From: an uncultured Bacteroidales bacterium
GTDB taxonomy: Bacteria; Bacteroidota; Bacteroidia; Bacteroidales; P3
NCBI GenBank assembly: GCA_937910265.1
Contig: CALEPD010000053.1
Location: 1 to 19,397 of the forward strand
Direction of reading: 5' to 3'
DNA: 19,397 bases
Both the position numbers and the translations under genes were made by a program. Shown piece by piece: positions 13,008 to 19,397 of this stretch. A model generated the notes under the pieces. That model did no database searches and was not told where the DNA came from. It saw only the letters and a program-made list of their open reading frames with translations. Within the stretch, counting starts at the first letter, position 1, and each line of letters starts with the position of its first letter.

Positions 13008-15650
13008 CTAACGTTCGTTAAGCCGTACTTCGTCCATCATAATCCATGGCTTCAAGCCTTTGGCTTTATGCCAAACAGGAATGCGACCGATGTTTCGGGC
13101 AACAACCTTCACGGAGGAAACATTCTTTTTGTTGACATCGACGGTAATCGGAACCACCTGAGTTGCATTCATTTCCCTTGAAGAAGGATCATAGGTTATA
13201 ACTGCAGAGGAGGCAAGGTTGAAATTCTCCCCATCGGAAGAGATGTAGATATCGACTGCCGAAGGTGCAAACACCCAAGCCTCAGGTACATGCGCGAAAC
13301 GTAACTCGACAGTACCCAACTCGATAGTCTTAGAGAGTTCGAAAGTAGCCACAACATTCGATCCGGAGAAGCCGAGCCAACCACTGGAAAGATCAACAAC
13401 GCTGGCATCCTGTCCATCGAAAAGAACCTTATCAGCCTTTTGATTGTAGGGAGTATTCGGTGCGTTTTGGTACGATACAGCGGTGATGTAATCGAAACTG
13501 AAACGTTGGGTAGCCGTGAAGGAAGGTGTACAATTCTTCTTGAATGAGCGGGCTGTAACAACGGTAGTGCCTTCGATGGTGAATGGCTTGGTGTAGAGGG
13601 GTGATTTTTCGGTAGGGATAGAACCGTCGAGAGTATAATGGATAGATGCCTTGGGTGTAGCGCAAGCAAGGGTAACTTTCATAGGTCCGTCGAAGCGGTC
13701 TTTGTCGCCAGCAATAGTGGGTACCGGGAGAACCGAAGATTCGGTTTCGGGGAATTGAATGCGACGGAAATCATGAGGTTCGTAGTCGTAGATATCGTAG
13801 GCACAAAGATGGAGGGTAAACTTATAGTTGCGTTTACGCAGCATGGTGCCATTGCTGATGGGCAATCCGGCAACAGTACTACCCACACCGGCATGTCCGT
13901 AGTCGAAATAGGCAATGCGTTCGTCGGCCGGATAGACACTGAAATTGAAACAGTCGTCAATCATGTCGACAAAAAGGCCCATTTTATCGTTGGTGAAAGA
14001 AACCCAACGGACATCACAGCGGTTTCCGGCAGACTGCTTGGGGTTGTAGTTGAAGGAGACTTCGTCGAGAGGAAGTTTGTTGACCACAGTGATGGCTCCA
14101 TTGCGACGGTCGGGATAACTTTCGATATTGAGACCATACCAAGAAACGGTATCGAGGGACTGACCAACAATGGTTTGAAGTCCAAGACGAGGCATTTGGC
14201 GCAAGTGGTCGGATACAATGATTTCGTTCTCCATAAGCACATCACCGGAATGAAGGACGACAACGGTTTGCTTGACATCCATCATGGTTGCACCTGCACT
14301 GTTGGAATAGCGCGACATAAAATCGACAGCAACAGTATATTCGTCGATACTATGGTAGTTGGCGTCAACGACCTCGCGAATGAGCGAAGCGTTGTCTTTC
14401 CAACTAACGAGACCGTTTTTGTCGATACTGTCGTTGGAAGTAGGCTCGCGGAAGACTGTGAGACGGAGGGGTTTGTCGATCATATCGACACCTCTGAACT
14501 TGTAGGATGCGATAGTACCCTTGTCGAAATCGAATAGAATCTGCGCATTGCCATTCGAGACAGATAGAGTACCGCGACTGGTGCCGTCTTCCTTACCCGA
14601 ATGGACTACATTAAGCGGAGTGCGGCCATATTCCGGAAGAGATTGTTTTGCCACGTCCTCCATGGGGATGAGAAACTCGAACATTTCCATTTCAGCACCC
14701 TTGTGAACAAGGTTTTTGTCGGCGCGGTGCTTGACTGTGAACCGTATAAACAATTCCTCGCCGGCATAGAGGGTGAGTTTGGGTATTTTGAGTTTAAAAT
14801 TCTTTACTTCACCAGGGCTTAAGTCCATGCGGACTTCACCTTCGATAATGCTGTTTTTGAGGTTTGAACAGATGGTGTACTCCAAAATCCAATCGGAGAG
14901 TTTCAGGTTGTCGCAACGGTTTGCCACCGAGAACTCACCGGCATCTTGACTGATGCTGATAAGATTGACATCGAAATTACGATAGAGGTTTTTCAATTCA
15001 GTCATGTAAGGGACCGCTACCATATTGTCGTCGACAAGCGAGGGGAGCATGGCTTCGCGGCCATCGTTCCAAACAGCCACAGGGTTCCAACGGGCCACAA
15101 ATCCGCCCTGCAGCTGAGGTTCCTCGCGGATAAGCTGCCAGATATCGGAATATCCGCCAAAGGTATTGCCGCGTGTTTCACCAAATTCGAGGAGCACCAA
15201 TGGGCGCGTATGCTGCTTGACAAGGAACTGTTTGAGAATGTCGATGTTGACATCCTTGAGTGCGATAATATCGGTATTGTCGCCATATTGCGCGCCACCG
15301 AAAACGACTGGGCGAGTTTTATCTTTTTGTTTGAGAGCCTTATAGGCATTTTCCATACAGATGCCATTGTCGGAAGATGTACCCAAAGACCAGGCAATGA
15401 TGGATGGGTGGTTTTTATAGCGGTCGTACATGTCCTGCACGCGGGCGACAAAGAGATCGCTATATGTTACGTCGGTTGCAACAGCTTTGCTTTTCTGCGA
15501 GAAGGGCTGAATATTGGCATCACAGAATACATAGAAGCCGTATTTGTCGCACAATTCGTAGAAGAGTGGCGAGGCCGGAGAATAATAGGATGTACGTATG
15601 GCATTGATGTTGTTTAATTTCATCATACGCATATCCTCTTCGAGTTGCAT
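13008..15650 (-). CDS. GH2 (LacZ-like) protein, C-terminal fragment after a frameshift
   Basis: These 880 codons continue the GH2 protein begun at 16771, one base out of frame. In order they hold: the TIM-barrel domain (about 1-200, with DMRMMKLNNINAIRTSYY and YELCDKYGFYVFCDANI); a beta-sandwich linker (about 220-330); the LacZ-type small-chain domain (about 360-620, with WYGLNIESYPDRRNGA and PKQSAGNRCDVRWVSF); a chitobiase C-terminal-like repeat (about 642-720, with IHYTLDGSIPT); and an F5/8 (discoidin)-like domain (about 735-880). The active site is degenerate. The acid/base motif WSLGNES reads WSLGTSS (residues 87-93), the usual SHYP reads SYYS, and DEANIETHG reads CDANIQPFS. The nucleophile-region glutamate survives as LLEFG (Glu155). 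It probably binds carbohydrate rather than cleaving it. The ATG at 15650 is internal and is not a natural start. Confidence 0.85.
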   Translation of the reverse strand: MQLEEDMRMMKLNNINAIRTSYYSPASPLFYELCDKYGFYVFCDANIQPFSQKSKAVATDVTYSDLFVARVQDMYDRYKNHPSIIAWSLGTSSDNGICMENAYKALKQKDKTRPVVFGGAQYGDNTDIIALKDVNIDILKQFLVKQHTRPLVLLEFGETRGNTFGGYSDIWQLIREEPQLQGGFVARWNPVAVWNDGREAMLPSLVDDNMVAVPYMTELKNLYRNFDVNLISISQDAGEFSVANRCDNLKLSDWILEYTICSNLKNSIIEGEVRMDLSPGEVKNFKLKIPKLTLYAGEELFIRFTVKHRADKNLVHKGAEMEMFEFLIPMEDVAKQSLPEYGRTPLNVVHSGKEDGTSRGTLSVSNGNAQILFDFDKGTIASYKFRGVDMIDKPLRLTVFREPTSNDSIDKNGLVSWKDNASLIREVVDANYHSIDEYTVAVDFMSRYSNSAGATMMDVKQTVVVLHSGDVLMENEIIVSDHLRQMPRLGLQTIVGQSLDTVSWYGLNIESYPDRRNGAITVVNKLPLDEVSFNYNPKQSAGNRCDVRWVSFTNDKMGLFVDMIDDCFNFSVYPADERIAYFDYGHAGVGSTVAGLPISNGTMLRKRNYKFTLHLCAYDIYDYEPHDFRRIQFPETESSVLPVPTIAGDKDRFDGPMKVTLACATPKASIHYTLDGSIPTEKSPLYTKPFTIEGTTVVTARSFKKNCTPSFTATQRFSFDYITAVSYQNAPNTPYNQKADKVLFDGQDASVVDLSSGWLGFSGSNVVATFELSKTIELGTVELRFAHVPEAWVFAPSAVDIYISSDGENFNLASSAVITYDPSSREMNATQVVPITVDVNKKNVSSVKVVARNIGRIPVWHKAKGLKPWIMMDEVRLNER

Positions 15651-16771
15651 GCGGCTTTTAGATTGGCATCGGCATAGACGACACCTTTTAGAAGTACGGG
15701 AGTACCGTTGACCTTAAGGAGGCCATCGGACACCTCGACGGTGCGGAAGCCGAAGCGAGTGCCTACAGACTCGATGAGTTGCATTTCCTCGTCACGGACT
15801 CTGACCACAGCAGTGTAGAGTGCCGGATTTTCGACCGACCAAGGACTGAGACCGTAGAATTCACGTCCGATGGAACACGGGAGTTCCGAACGCTTGTCGA
15901 AGACAATCCATTTTCCCATCTTTTCGATTTCTTCGCCTTTAGGTCCCCAGATTTCGACTTCGACATAAAATTTGCCCTTTTTCTTTTTATTCTCAACCTG
16001 AGCTCTCAAATCGAAATCAAAACGGCCGGAGAAATTGTCGTATTGTGATGTGATTTTAAAATCGTAGATATTGACGTGGGGTTTGAGGACCACCGACACA
16101 TCGCTGGTGATGCCGACAAAAGAGCGGCTGTAGTTGGCTTCGAGGAGGCTACCGTCGGAAGTGCTGATTACCTGAATGACTACAAAATTCTTTTGACCGT
16201 ACTTGAGATATTTTGAAATGTCAAATTCGCTATAGTCGCGAGAGTCTTCACTATATCCGACATATTGATGGTTGACCCATACATAATAGGCCGAGCGTGC
16301 CTGGAATTGCAGGATGGCGTTGTAATCCTCCCAAACTGCCGGCACGTCAAATTCTTTGTAGAAAGTCAAAGTAGTGTTTTCCTTCTTCGATATGGAAAGG
16401 GCGTTTGTTATAACCGAAGAATTTACATTATAGTCGAGCGAAGGTACATTCACATCCTTCCATCCCTCGACAGAAAACTCCTTGTTTTCAACCTCTTCGG
16501 CGATATCCTGATATTCGTAGGAGGAACGCATTTTCCACATACCGCTAAGAGATACGAAATGAGGAGATTCTTGATAATTAAGTTTCTCGATATCATCCTC
16601 ATTGACATAGGGGACAACATTTACCCTGGGATAAAGCTTGTGCTGCTCGAAGATATTGACATCACGCCATTCGTCGTTGGGGCGAGGCGGGATGCGAGAC
16701 TTTGTCAAAAACTGTGCAGAAGCAGACGCACACAAACACAAAGCGATCAGTAAATTGAGAAACTTGGACAT
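15623..16771 (-). CDS. GH2 (LacZ-like) protein, N-terminal fragment before a frameshift
   Basis: The protein begins with a signal peptide (MSKFLNLLIALCLCASASA, cleavage likely before Gln20) and so is exported. Residues about 30-245 form the GH2 sugar-binding (jelly-roll) domain, with FVSLSGMWKMR, WKDVNVPS, AYYVWVNHQYVGYSEDSR and SEFDISKYL. Residues about 246-350 form the immunoglobulin-like GH2 domain. Residues 351-372 enter the TIM barrel with GFRTVEVSDGLLKVNGTPVLLKGV. After NLK the frame reads ten unrelated residues and stops. The adjacent frame continues the family match exactly, so a base has been lost from the A-run at 15656-15659. The LacZ galactose-site motif GSYLEDQD reads GSLLEANY here, so ligand contacts are altered as well. 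A -7 promoter element lies at 16824-16831. Joined, the two fragments would give about 1,254 residues. Confidence 0.85.
   Translation of the reverse strand: MSKFLNLLIALCLCASASAQFLTKSRIPPRPNDEWRDVNIFEQHKLYPRVNVVPYVNEDDIEKLNYQESPHFVSLSGMWKMRSSYEYQDIAEEVENKEFSVEGWKDVNVPSLDYNVNSSVITNALSISKKENTTLTFYKEFDVPAVWEDYNAILQFQARSAYYVWVNHQYVGYSEDSRDYSEFDISKYLKYGQKNFVVIQVISTSDGSLLEANYSRSFVGITSDVSVVLKPHVNIYDFKITSQYDNFSGRFDFDLRAQVENKKKKGKFYVEVEIWGPKGEEIEKMGKWIVFDKRSELPCSIGREFYGLSPWSVENPALYTAVVRVRDEEMQLIESVGTRFGFRTVEVSDGLLKVNGTPVLLKGVVYADANLKAACNSKRICV
15656..15659 (-). other. Frameshift site (run of four A on the minus strand) in the GH2 gene
   Basis: On the minus strand the sequence reads AAT CTA AAA GCC GCA and soon stops. 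Adding one A to the run gives AAT CTA AAA AGC CGC ATG, which reads straight into the rest of the GH2 barrel. The run is short and is not a canonical X-XXY-YYZ slippery heptamer. Confidence 0.85.
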
Positions 16772-16823
16772 GTTTGATTGTATTTACGGAATAACGAAAC
16801 TAAATAAGTAACTGAGGCTGAGC

Positions 16824-16831
16824 CAAAGATA
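16824..16831 (-). promoter_or_regulatory. Putative -7 promoter element for the GH2 gene
   Basis: TATCTTTG on the minus strand matches the Bacteroides -7 consensus TAnnTTTG exactly. It lies 52 bases before the GH2 start codon and just past the end of the outer-membrane protein gene. No exact TTTG is seen 19 bases upstream, where the sequence reads GCAT after TG, so the -33 element is weak. Confidence 0.55.
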
Positions 16832-16839
16832 CGTTTGTG

Positions 16840-17406
16840 TTAAAAATTAAATGCCACAGTGGCCTTGAGCAAGTGGAACAATTCAGACTCGCTGATCATT
16901 CTGACGCCTTCGCTATCGAAACGGTCGACGAGTCGCATGGACAGGATCTGGTAACCCAAGTCGAGGCTCATGCCGAACTTACGAGTAAAAGCGAAACGGC
17001 AGCCGGCAGAAACACCTCCGGTTATACCGCCGTTAACGATCATAAAGTCGTTGGATTCAGAGGCACCCACAGGGAAGGTATAACCCAAAAATATGTTAGT
17101 CGATGGAGTGAACCTACTTTTGAGGAAGTGGCAACGATACTCGACGAAGAGCGGGAGTTGGGTGAAATAACCGTTTGGATCGGTAAGATAGTTGAAACCG
17201 ATACCTGCGGCAGACTGACGTCTGAATTGAAAACCAAAGACGCCGGAAAGGCCGCTCATGGAGGTGTTGATATCGGTATGCCCGATTACCAAGCCATGGG
17301 TATAGCCAACCACGGCGTACGGGCCGCGCCATTTGAATTCGATATGCTGAGCGTTTGCAACAGCAAAAGTAGCCACCAAAGCTAAAAGAGCAAGTATTTT
17401 TTTCAT
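16840..17406 (-). CDS. Outer-membrane beta-barrel protein of unknown function
   Basis: This 188-residue protein has a signal peptide (MKKILALLALVATFAVANA, cleavage before Gln20). The mature part is made of alternating hydrophobic/polar strands and turns, for example AAGIGFNYLTDPNGYFTQLPLFVEYRCHF and FGMSLDLGYQILSM, and ends in VAFNF. A terminal aromatic residue is typical for substrates of the outer-membrane BAM machinery. The length suggests an 8-stranded barrel, as in the OmpW/OmpA-barrel-like porin family of Bacteroidota, but the ligand is unknown. An in-frame ATG at 17523 exists. It lies inside the preceding terminator hairpin and adds 39 residues before the signal peptide, so I choose 17406. 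The gene stands alone behind a terminator and a leader hairpin, and the GH2 gene downstream appears to have its own promoter. Confidence 0.8.
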   Translation of the reverse strand: MKKILALLALVATFAVANAQHIEFKWRGPYAVVGYTHGLVIGHTDINTSMSGLSGVFGFQFRRQSAAGIGFNYLTDPNGYFTQLPLFVEYRCHFLKSRFTPSTNIFLGYTFPVGASESNDFMIVNGGITGGVSAGCRFAFTRKFGMSLDLGYQILSMRLVDRFDSEGVRMISESELFHLLKATVAFNF

Positions 17407-17460
17407 CAGACTAAAGATATTAAGGTGATTCCTAATAATTTTCACATTTGTTGAGAATAA

Positions 17461-17480
17461 CGATTTCAGCGATGAAATCG
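17461..17480 (-). repeat. Perfect 8-bp inverted repeat in the outer-membrane protein leader
   Basis: CGATTTCA (17461-17468) and TGAAATCG (17473-17480) are exact reverse complements around a four-base spacer (GCGA on the plus strand, TCGC on the minus strand). It lies 55 bases upstream of the chosen start of the outer-membrane protein and has no T-run after it. It is therefore more likely a leader hairpin or a dyad operator than a terminator. Confidence 0.5.
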
Positions 17481-17511
17481 CACTCCGTACAAACACCGAA
17501 CAAATAAAGGC

Positions 17512-17553
17512 AAAAAGGCACAACCGACGCGGATTAACCGTGAAGGTTGTGCC
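17512..17553 (-). terminator. Intrinsic terminator after the CoA-transferase gene
   Basis: On the minus strand GGCACAACC (17553-17545) pairs with GGTTGTGCC (17525-17517). The loop holds a further CGG/CCG helix, and five T (17516-17512) follow immediately. The structure begins 10 bases after the CoA-transferase stop and should end the kamD-kamE-CoA-transferase transcript. Confidence 0.85.
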
Positions 17554-17563
17554 GTATAGGCCA

Positions 17564-18199
17564 TTAAATCATGTTCTTGAGATTGGGAGAGATGATGAGC
17601 TGAGCCTCGGTTGCAGCCTGAACCTGCTCGACAGTAAATTCAGGATTGATTTCGGTCAACACGATACCCTCCGGAGTGATTTCCATGACACCCATTTCGG
17701 TGATAATCATATTCACCTGGCCCTTAGCGGTTAATGGGAGTGTACATTTCTTGAGGATTTTGGGGTTACCCTTGGCGGTGTGTTCCATAGCGAGGATAAC
17801 CTTGCGAGCACCGACAAGGAGGTCCATAGCGCCGCCCATGCCTGGGGTTTTCTTGCCAGGGATCATCCAGTTGGCGAGGTCGCCATTTTCGTCAACCTGC
17901 ATTGCACCGAGAACAGATACAGCCACGTGACCGCCGCGGATAATTCCGAAGGAAGTTGCGCTGTCGAAAGTTACGAAACCGCCGCCGGCATTGATGAACC
18001 AGGGGTCTTCCTGACCTTCAGCAGGAGTAGGGCCCATGCCAATCATACCATTTTCGGATTGGAGGACAACGTTAACTCCTTCGGGAAGGAAGTTAGGGAT
18101 AGCGGTAGGGAGACCGATGCCGAGATTAACCACATCGCCATCGTGCAATTCCTGAGCTGCACGACGGGCTATAAAATTACGAATTTCGTTTTTATCCAT
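17564..18199 (-). CDS. atoA: Butyrate-acetoacetate type (3-oxoacid) CoA-transferase, subunit B
   Basis: This 211-residue protein is the B (beta) subunit of a class I CoA-transferase. Such enzymes move CoA between short acyl groups through a glutamyl-CoA intermediate. The glycine-rich NLGIGLPTAIP (residues 25-35) and the active-site SENG motif (48-51, catalytic Glu49) are intact, as are FVTFDSATSFGIIRGGHVAVSVLGAMQVDENGDLANW and the GKKTPGMGGAMDLLVGARKVI region. In lysine fermenters a butyryl-CoA:acetoacetate CoA-transferase feeds acetoacetate from lysine into the butyrate branch. The gene lies 36 bases after kamE and is closed by a strong terminator, which supports that role. The A subunit needed for activity is not next to it. 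In this window it can only lie beyond the right edge, upstream of kamD, or elsewhere in the genome. Confidence 0.93.
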   Translation of the reverse strand: MDKNEIRNFIARRAAQELHDGDVVNLGIGLPTAIPNFLPEGVNVVLQSENGMIGMGPTPAEGQEDPWFINAGGGFVTFDSATSFGIIRGGHVAVSVLGAMQVDENGDLANWMIPGKKTPGMGGAMDLLVGARKVILAMEHTAKGNPKILKKCTLPLTAKGQVNMIITEMGVMEITPEGIVLTEINPEFTVEQVQAATEAQLIISPNLKNMI

Positions 18200-18235
18200 T
18201 GCTATAAGAATTTATAATTTAAGAAATCATATTAA

Positions 18236-19024
18236 TTATTTGGTACCGCGACGCACCATTTCCTGAGCGATATAGGAGGCCTCGTCATCGGCATAGGTGT
18301 TCATGCCGAAGCCTGCATCATAGCCAAGTTCCTTAGCAAGTTCGTGGCTGATGCGGGGACCGCCGCAAATGAGAATAACCTTGTCGCGCAATCCTTCAGC
18401 CTCGAGCATTTCGCCGAGCTCAGTAAGGTTTTTGATATGAACATCCTTTTGGGTCACAGTCTGCGACACGATAAGTGCATCGGCCTTAAGTTCGATAGCC
18501 TTTGCGATAAATTCCTCATTGGGAACCTGGCTGCCGAGGTTGTAGGCATCGATCATTTCGTAGCGTTCGAGACCGTAGTGTCCAGCATAGCCCTTCATGT
18601 TCATGATGGCATCGATGCCGACGGTATGCGCGTCGGTACCAGTGCTTGCGCCTACGATAACGATCTTGCGGCCAATGTTTTCCTTAATATATTCGTCACA
18701 CTCGTGCATATCCATAGCGGTGGATTCAACCTTGGGTACATGGATAGATGTGTAGTCGACGGTGTGTGTGCAGCTGCCGTAGCAATTGAAGAAGGTGAAA
18801 CCTTGAGTCAACTCTTTGGAATAGACAACGAGGGGATTCTCGAAGCCCATTTTTTTCATCAACTGTTTCGCTGCTTCGTTAGCTTCGTCTCCAGCAGGGA
18901 CGGGCAAAGTAAAACTCAACTGAGTCTTACCGTCATTCATAGTATCGCCGTAGGGCTTTATCTGTTTAAGGTCTAAAGTTTTGTCAAAATCCTTAGCCTC
19001 CATTGAATACAAACCTTCACTCAT
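18236..19024 (-). CDS. kamE: Lysine 5,6-aminomutase beta subunit
   Basis: KamE is the cobalamin-binding subunit of the adenosylcobalamin- and PLP-dependent enzyme that moves the terminal amino group of beta-lysine (or D-lysine) from C6 to C5 in lysine fermentation. The 262-residue protein has an N-terminal dimerisation region with the TFFNCYGSCTHTVDY stretch, then a Rossmann-like B12 domain. This contains DAHTVG (DxHxxG motif, residues 131-136), whose His133 should be the cobalt ligand. Lys144 in IMNMKGYAG matches the lysine that holds PLP in the characterised Clostridium sticklandii enzyme, with the same numbering as far as I recall. The distal ICGGPRISHELAKELGYDAGFG segment fits B12-tail binding. 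It begins 39 bases after kamD, consistent with balanced expression of the two subunits. All catalytic residues appear intact. Confidence 0.95.
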   Translation of the reverse strand: MSEGLYSMEAKDFDKTLDLKQIKPYGDTMNDGKTQLSFTLPVPAGDEANEAAKQLMKKMGFENPLVVYSKELTQGFTFFNCYGSCTHTVDYTSIHVPKVESTAMDMHECDEYIKENIGRKIVIVGASTGTDAHTVGIDAIMNMKGYAGHYGLERYEMIDAYNLGSQVPNEEFIAKAIELKADALIVSQTVTQKDVHIKNLTELGEMLEAEGLRDKVILICGGPRISHELAKELGYDAGFGMNTYADDEASYIAQEMVRRGTK

Positions 19025-19063
19025 GATTTAATGTTTTAAATATTATACTCGTCACAAACAGTT

Positions 19064-19397
19064 TTATTTTTTACCTTTCATAAGATCGACAAATGGGTTG
19101 AAGTAGTTGGCATCCTTTTCAGCAACGCCGTCGAGGCCCTTGCCGCCGTTTTTAGGACGTTTCACATTTGCGAAAATACCTTTTTCGAGGGCGCTGAAGA
19201 GGCCTTCGTGTTCCATTTGCTCGAGGAGATTGATGGCGTCGTCGAGGACCTTGCGTGCGCGGGTGCGGATGATGCCGTCTTCCTTGAATTCAACTTCGTC
19301 GCCGATGTTCTTCATATTACCGAAAATGTATTTGGCGTTTTCGATGGAGAGATAACGGTCGCTCATGAAGGGGGTGTGGATAGCCTCAGTGGGCATA
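19064..19397 (-). CDS. kamD: Lysine 5,6-aminomutase alpha subunit, C-terminal part, cut by window edge
   Basis: About 110 residues of the C-terminus are visible and the frame continues past the right edge. KamD is normally about 510-520 residues, so the methionine at the edge is almost certainly internal. Recognisable parts are TEAIHTPFMSDRYLSIENAKYIFGNM, the GDEVEFKEDGIIRTRARKVLDDAINLLEQME helix region and GLFSALEKGIFANVKRPKNGGKGLDGV near the end. KamD forms the barrel that binds substrate and the PLP phosphate, opposite the B12 domain of KamE. The adjacent kamE gene, 39 bases downstream, makes the identification firm. The catalytic part of the barrel cannot be inspected here. Confidence 0.92.
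   Translation of the reverse strand, partial: MPTEAIHTPFMSDRYLSIENAKYIFGNMKNIGDEVEFKEDGIIRTRARKVLDDAINLLEQMEHEGLFSALEKGIFANVKRPKNGGKGLDGVAEKDANYFNPFVDLMKGKK

Noticed and set aside
15650..15670. Programmed -1 frameshifting in the GH2 gene
   Set aside because: The site is a run of only four A without a slippery heptamer, no clear downstream stimulatory structure was seen, and the family is not known to use recoding. A mutation or sequencing error is simpler.
11138..18976. Long open frames on the plus strand opposite the GH2, lipoprotein and kamE genes (for example 11138-11809, 13638-14537, 14946-15617, 18344-18976)
   Set aside because: They mirror well-identified minus-strand genes, have no recognisable domains, signals or promoters, and are best explained as composition-driven antisense shadows.
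1..19397. Functional link between lysine synthesis (dapD, left edge) and lysine fermentation (kamDE, right edge)
   Set aside because: They lie 17 kb apart on opposite strands with unrelated genes between, so their co-occurrence in this window is probably coincidental.

Overview
This window looks like chromosomal DNA from a member of the Bacteroidales (Bacteroidota). Three things support that. The gene order ftsX - DUF3098 - uppP - truB - queA is characteristic of the phylum. Several promoters match the Bacteroides-type -7 element TAnnTTTG. Envelope proteins carry Bacteroidota-style lipoboxes or end as outer-membrane barrels. The genus cannot be read from the sequence. The lysine-fermentation genes at the right edge fit lineages such as Porphyromonas or Odoribacter and their relatives, but that is inference.

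Left half (plus strand). The 3' end of dapD (lysine/diaminopimelate synthesis) enters from the left edge and is followed by a small lipoprotein of unknown function. After a 324-base gap comes a long collinear housekeeping run: dnaN (sliding clamp), ftsX, a DUF3098 membrane protein, uppP (undecaprenyl-diphosphate phosphatase) and truB (tRNA pseudouridine 55). A 255-base gap with a strong hairpin follows, then queA (queuosine synthesis), rarA (replication-repair AAA+ ATPase) and an ABC-F ATPase of the Uup type. Most junctions are tight (2-33 bases, or a 4-base ATGA overlap at queA/rarA), which suggests two transcription units. The dnaN leader contains a perfect 16-base inverted repeat enclosing smaller hairpins.

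Middle. The two halves converge at about 9.35-9.69 kb, where two hairpins lie, one of them a clear bidirectional terminator.

Right half (minus strand). Reading leftward from the right edge: the end of kamD, then kamE (adenosylcobalamin-dependent lysine 5,6-aminomutase) and a CoA-transferase B subunit, closed by a strong terminator. Together these belong to lysine fermentation to acetate and butyrate. Next is an outer-membrane barrel protein. After it comes a very large secreted GH2 (LacZ-like) protein that is broken by a one-base frameshift and has lost most of the usual catalytic residues. Then come tcdA (tRNA cyclic t6A synthesis), a lipoprotein of unknown function, and tig (trigger factor) with a textbook Bacteroides-type promoter.

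No CRISPR array, transposase, phage gene, rRNA or tRNA gene was seen. The points most worth a second look are the degenerate, frameshifted GH2 gene, the structured dnaN leader, an unusual internal segment in TruB, and the split CoA-transferase next to kamDE.
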